A stretch of 6,801 nt of DNA from Gemmatimonas phototrophica (GTDB lineage: Bacteria; Gemmatimonadota; Gemmatimonadetes; Longimicrobiales; Gaopeijiaceae), in contig CAMCNM010000105.1 of NCBI GenBank assembly GCA_945876015.1, forward strand, positions 1 to 6,801. Reading direction: 5' to 3'. Numbering within the stretch: the first letter of the stretch is position 1; every line of letters begins with the position of its first letter. Of this stretch, positions 6,655 to 6,801 are shown piece by piece. A program made the translations under genes and the position numbers. The notes beneath the pieces were generated by a model, which saw nothing but the letters and a program-made list of their open reading frames with translations, was not told where the DNA came from and made no database searches.

Positions 6655-6801
6655 AGAAGTGGCTCCGCTTTTCTGTACAGCGAAACAGGTCGGGATAAGT
6701 GGAAGGCGGGCGGTCATGCGGCCGCGGCAAGCGGCAGCGGGAAGAAGTATGCCTGGCCTGGGGTCTGATCGGCGAGACTGGAGTGCGGCCGGCGGGTGTT
6801 G
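6655..6801 (-). mobile_element. IS3-family insertion sequence, transposase 3' end and probable terminal inverted repeat (partial)
   Basis: The minus strand encodes the end of an IS3-type transposase up to the stop at 6714. Past it lies a short non-coding tail of about 60 bases, as IS3-family elements usually have. On the plus strand this tail starts AGAAGTGGCTCCGCTTTTCT at 6655. That resembles the G(A/G)GTGG-type outer ends I recall from IS3-group elements, but the canonical terminal TG is not exact. The outer boundary is therefore estimated. The other IS end and the target duplication are outside the window. The tail has lower GC than the operon. Confidence 0.6.
6714..6801 (-). CDS. C-terminus of IS3-family transposase OrfB (partial, 5' end outside window)
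   Basis: Reading the minus strand from 6800 gives NTRRPHSSLADQTPGQAYFF followed by PLPLAAAA and a TGA stop (complement of 6714-6716), 29 codons plus stop inside the window. NTRRPHSSL followed by xTPxxAY is the hallmark end of the DDE integrase (rve) domain of IS3-family OrfB transposases, just after the catalytic glutamate, which lies outside the window. OrfB is normally produced as an OrfAB fusion by -1 frameshifting and catalyses copy-out/paste-in transposition through a circular intermediate. The visible end is not frameshifted, so the element may be intact. It runs opposite to the housekeeping operon. Confidence 0.9.
   Translation of the reverse strand, partial: NTRRPHSSLADQTPGQAYFFPLPLAAAA

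Noticed and set aside
1..6801. CRISPR arrays, toxin-antitoxin pairs, defence genes or phage genes
   Set aside because: No spaced direct repeats and no unexplained coding stretch long enough. The only mobile signal is the IS end at the right edge.

Overview
The window comes from a high-GC bacterial chromosome. Its main part is a compact plus-strand housekeeping gene cluster. The genes use many GTG and TTG starts, have almost no spacers, and show strong C/G preference at third codon positions. The species cannot be fixed from the sequence. MEP-pathway isoprenoid synthesis, DXP-dependent vitamin B6 synthesis and a tRNA-Gln without encoded CCA mark it as a bacterium. A deep-branching high-GC lineage (Gemmatimonadota/Eisenbacteria-like) is only a guess.

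Layout. Bases 1-143 hold the C-terminal end of a probable CCA-adding tRNA nucleotidyltransferase. Then follow rarA (151-1536, replication-fork AAA+ ATPase), hflX (1555-2901, ribosome-associated GTPase), a Rossmann/DUF2520 protein (2901-3782), pdxJ (3779-4516, pyridoxine 5'-phosphate synthase), a YbhN-like multipass membrane protein (4513-5595) and ispE (5592-6467, CDP-ME kinase). From hflX to ispE every junction is a 1- or 4-base stop/start overlap (TGATG, ATGA, TTGA, GTGA), so translation is probably coupled. After a 50-base gap comes tRNA-Gln(UUG), 6518-6588.

Beyond the tRNA the character changes. Bases 6589-6700 are close to 50% GC, against roughly 70% in the genes. This stretch holds a hairpin at 6615-6648 and then the end of an insertion sequence: the minus strand from 6801 to 6714 encodes the last 29 residues of an IS3-family transposase. 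The outer IS end is probably near 6655.

How the genes fit together: cca, rarA and hflX serve tRNA maturation, fork rescue and ribosome rescue. PdxJ and IspE both lie on routes that start from 1-deoxy-D-xylulose 5-phosphate (DXP). The membrane protein between them belongs to a family of lipid-transport-like proteins. I found no clearly new system. The items most worth checking are the uncharacterised DUF2520 and YbhN-like genes inside this DXP-linked operon, and the IS next to the tRNA gene.
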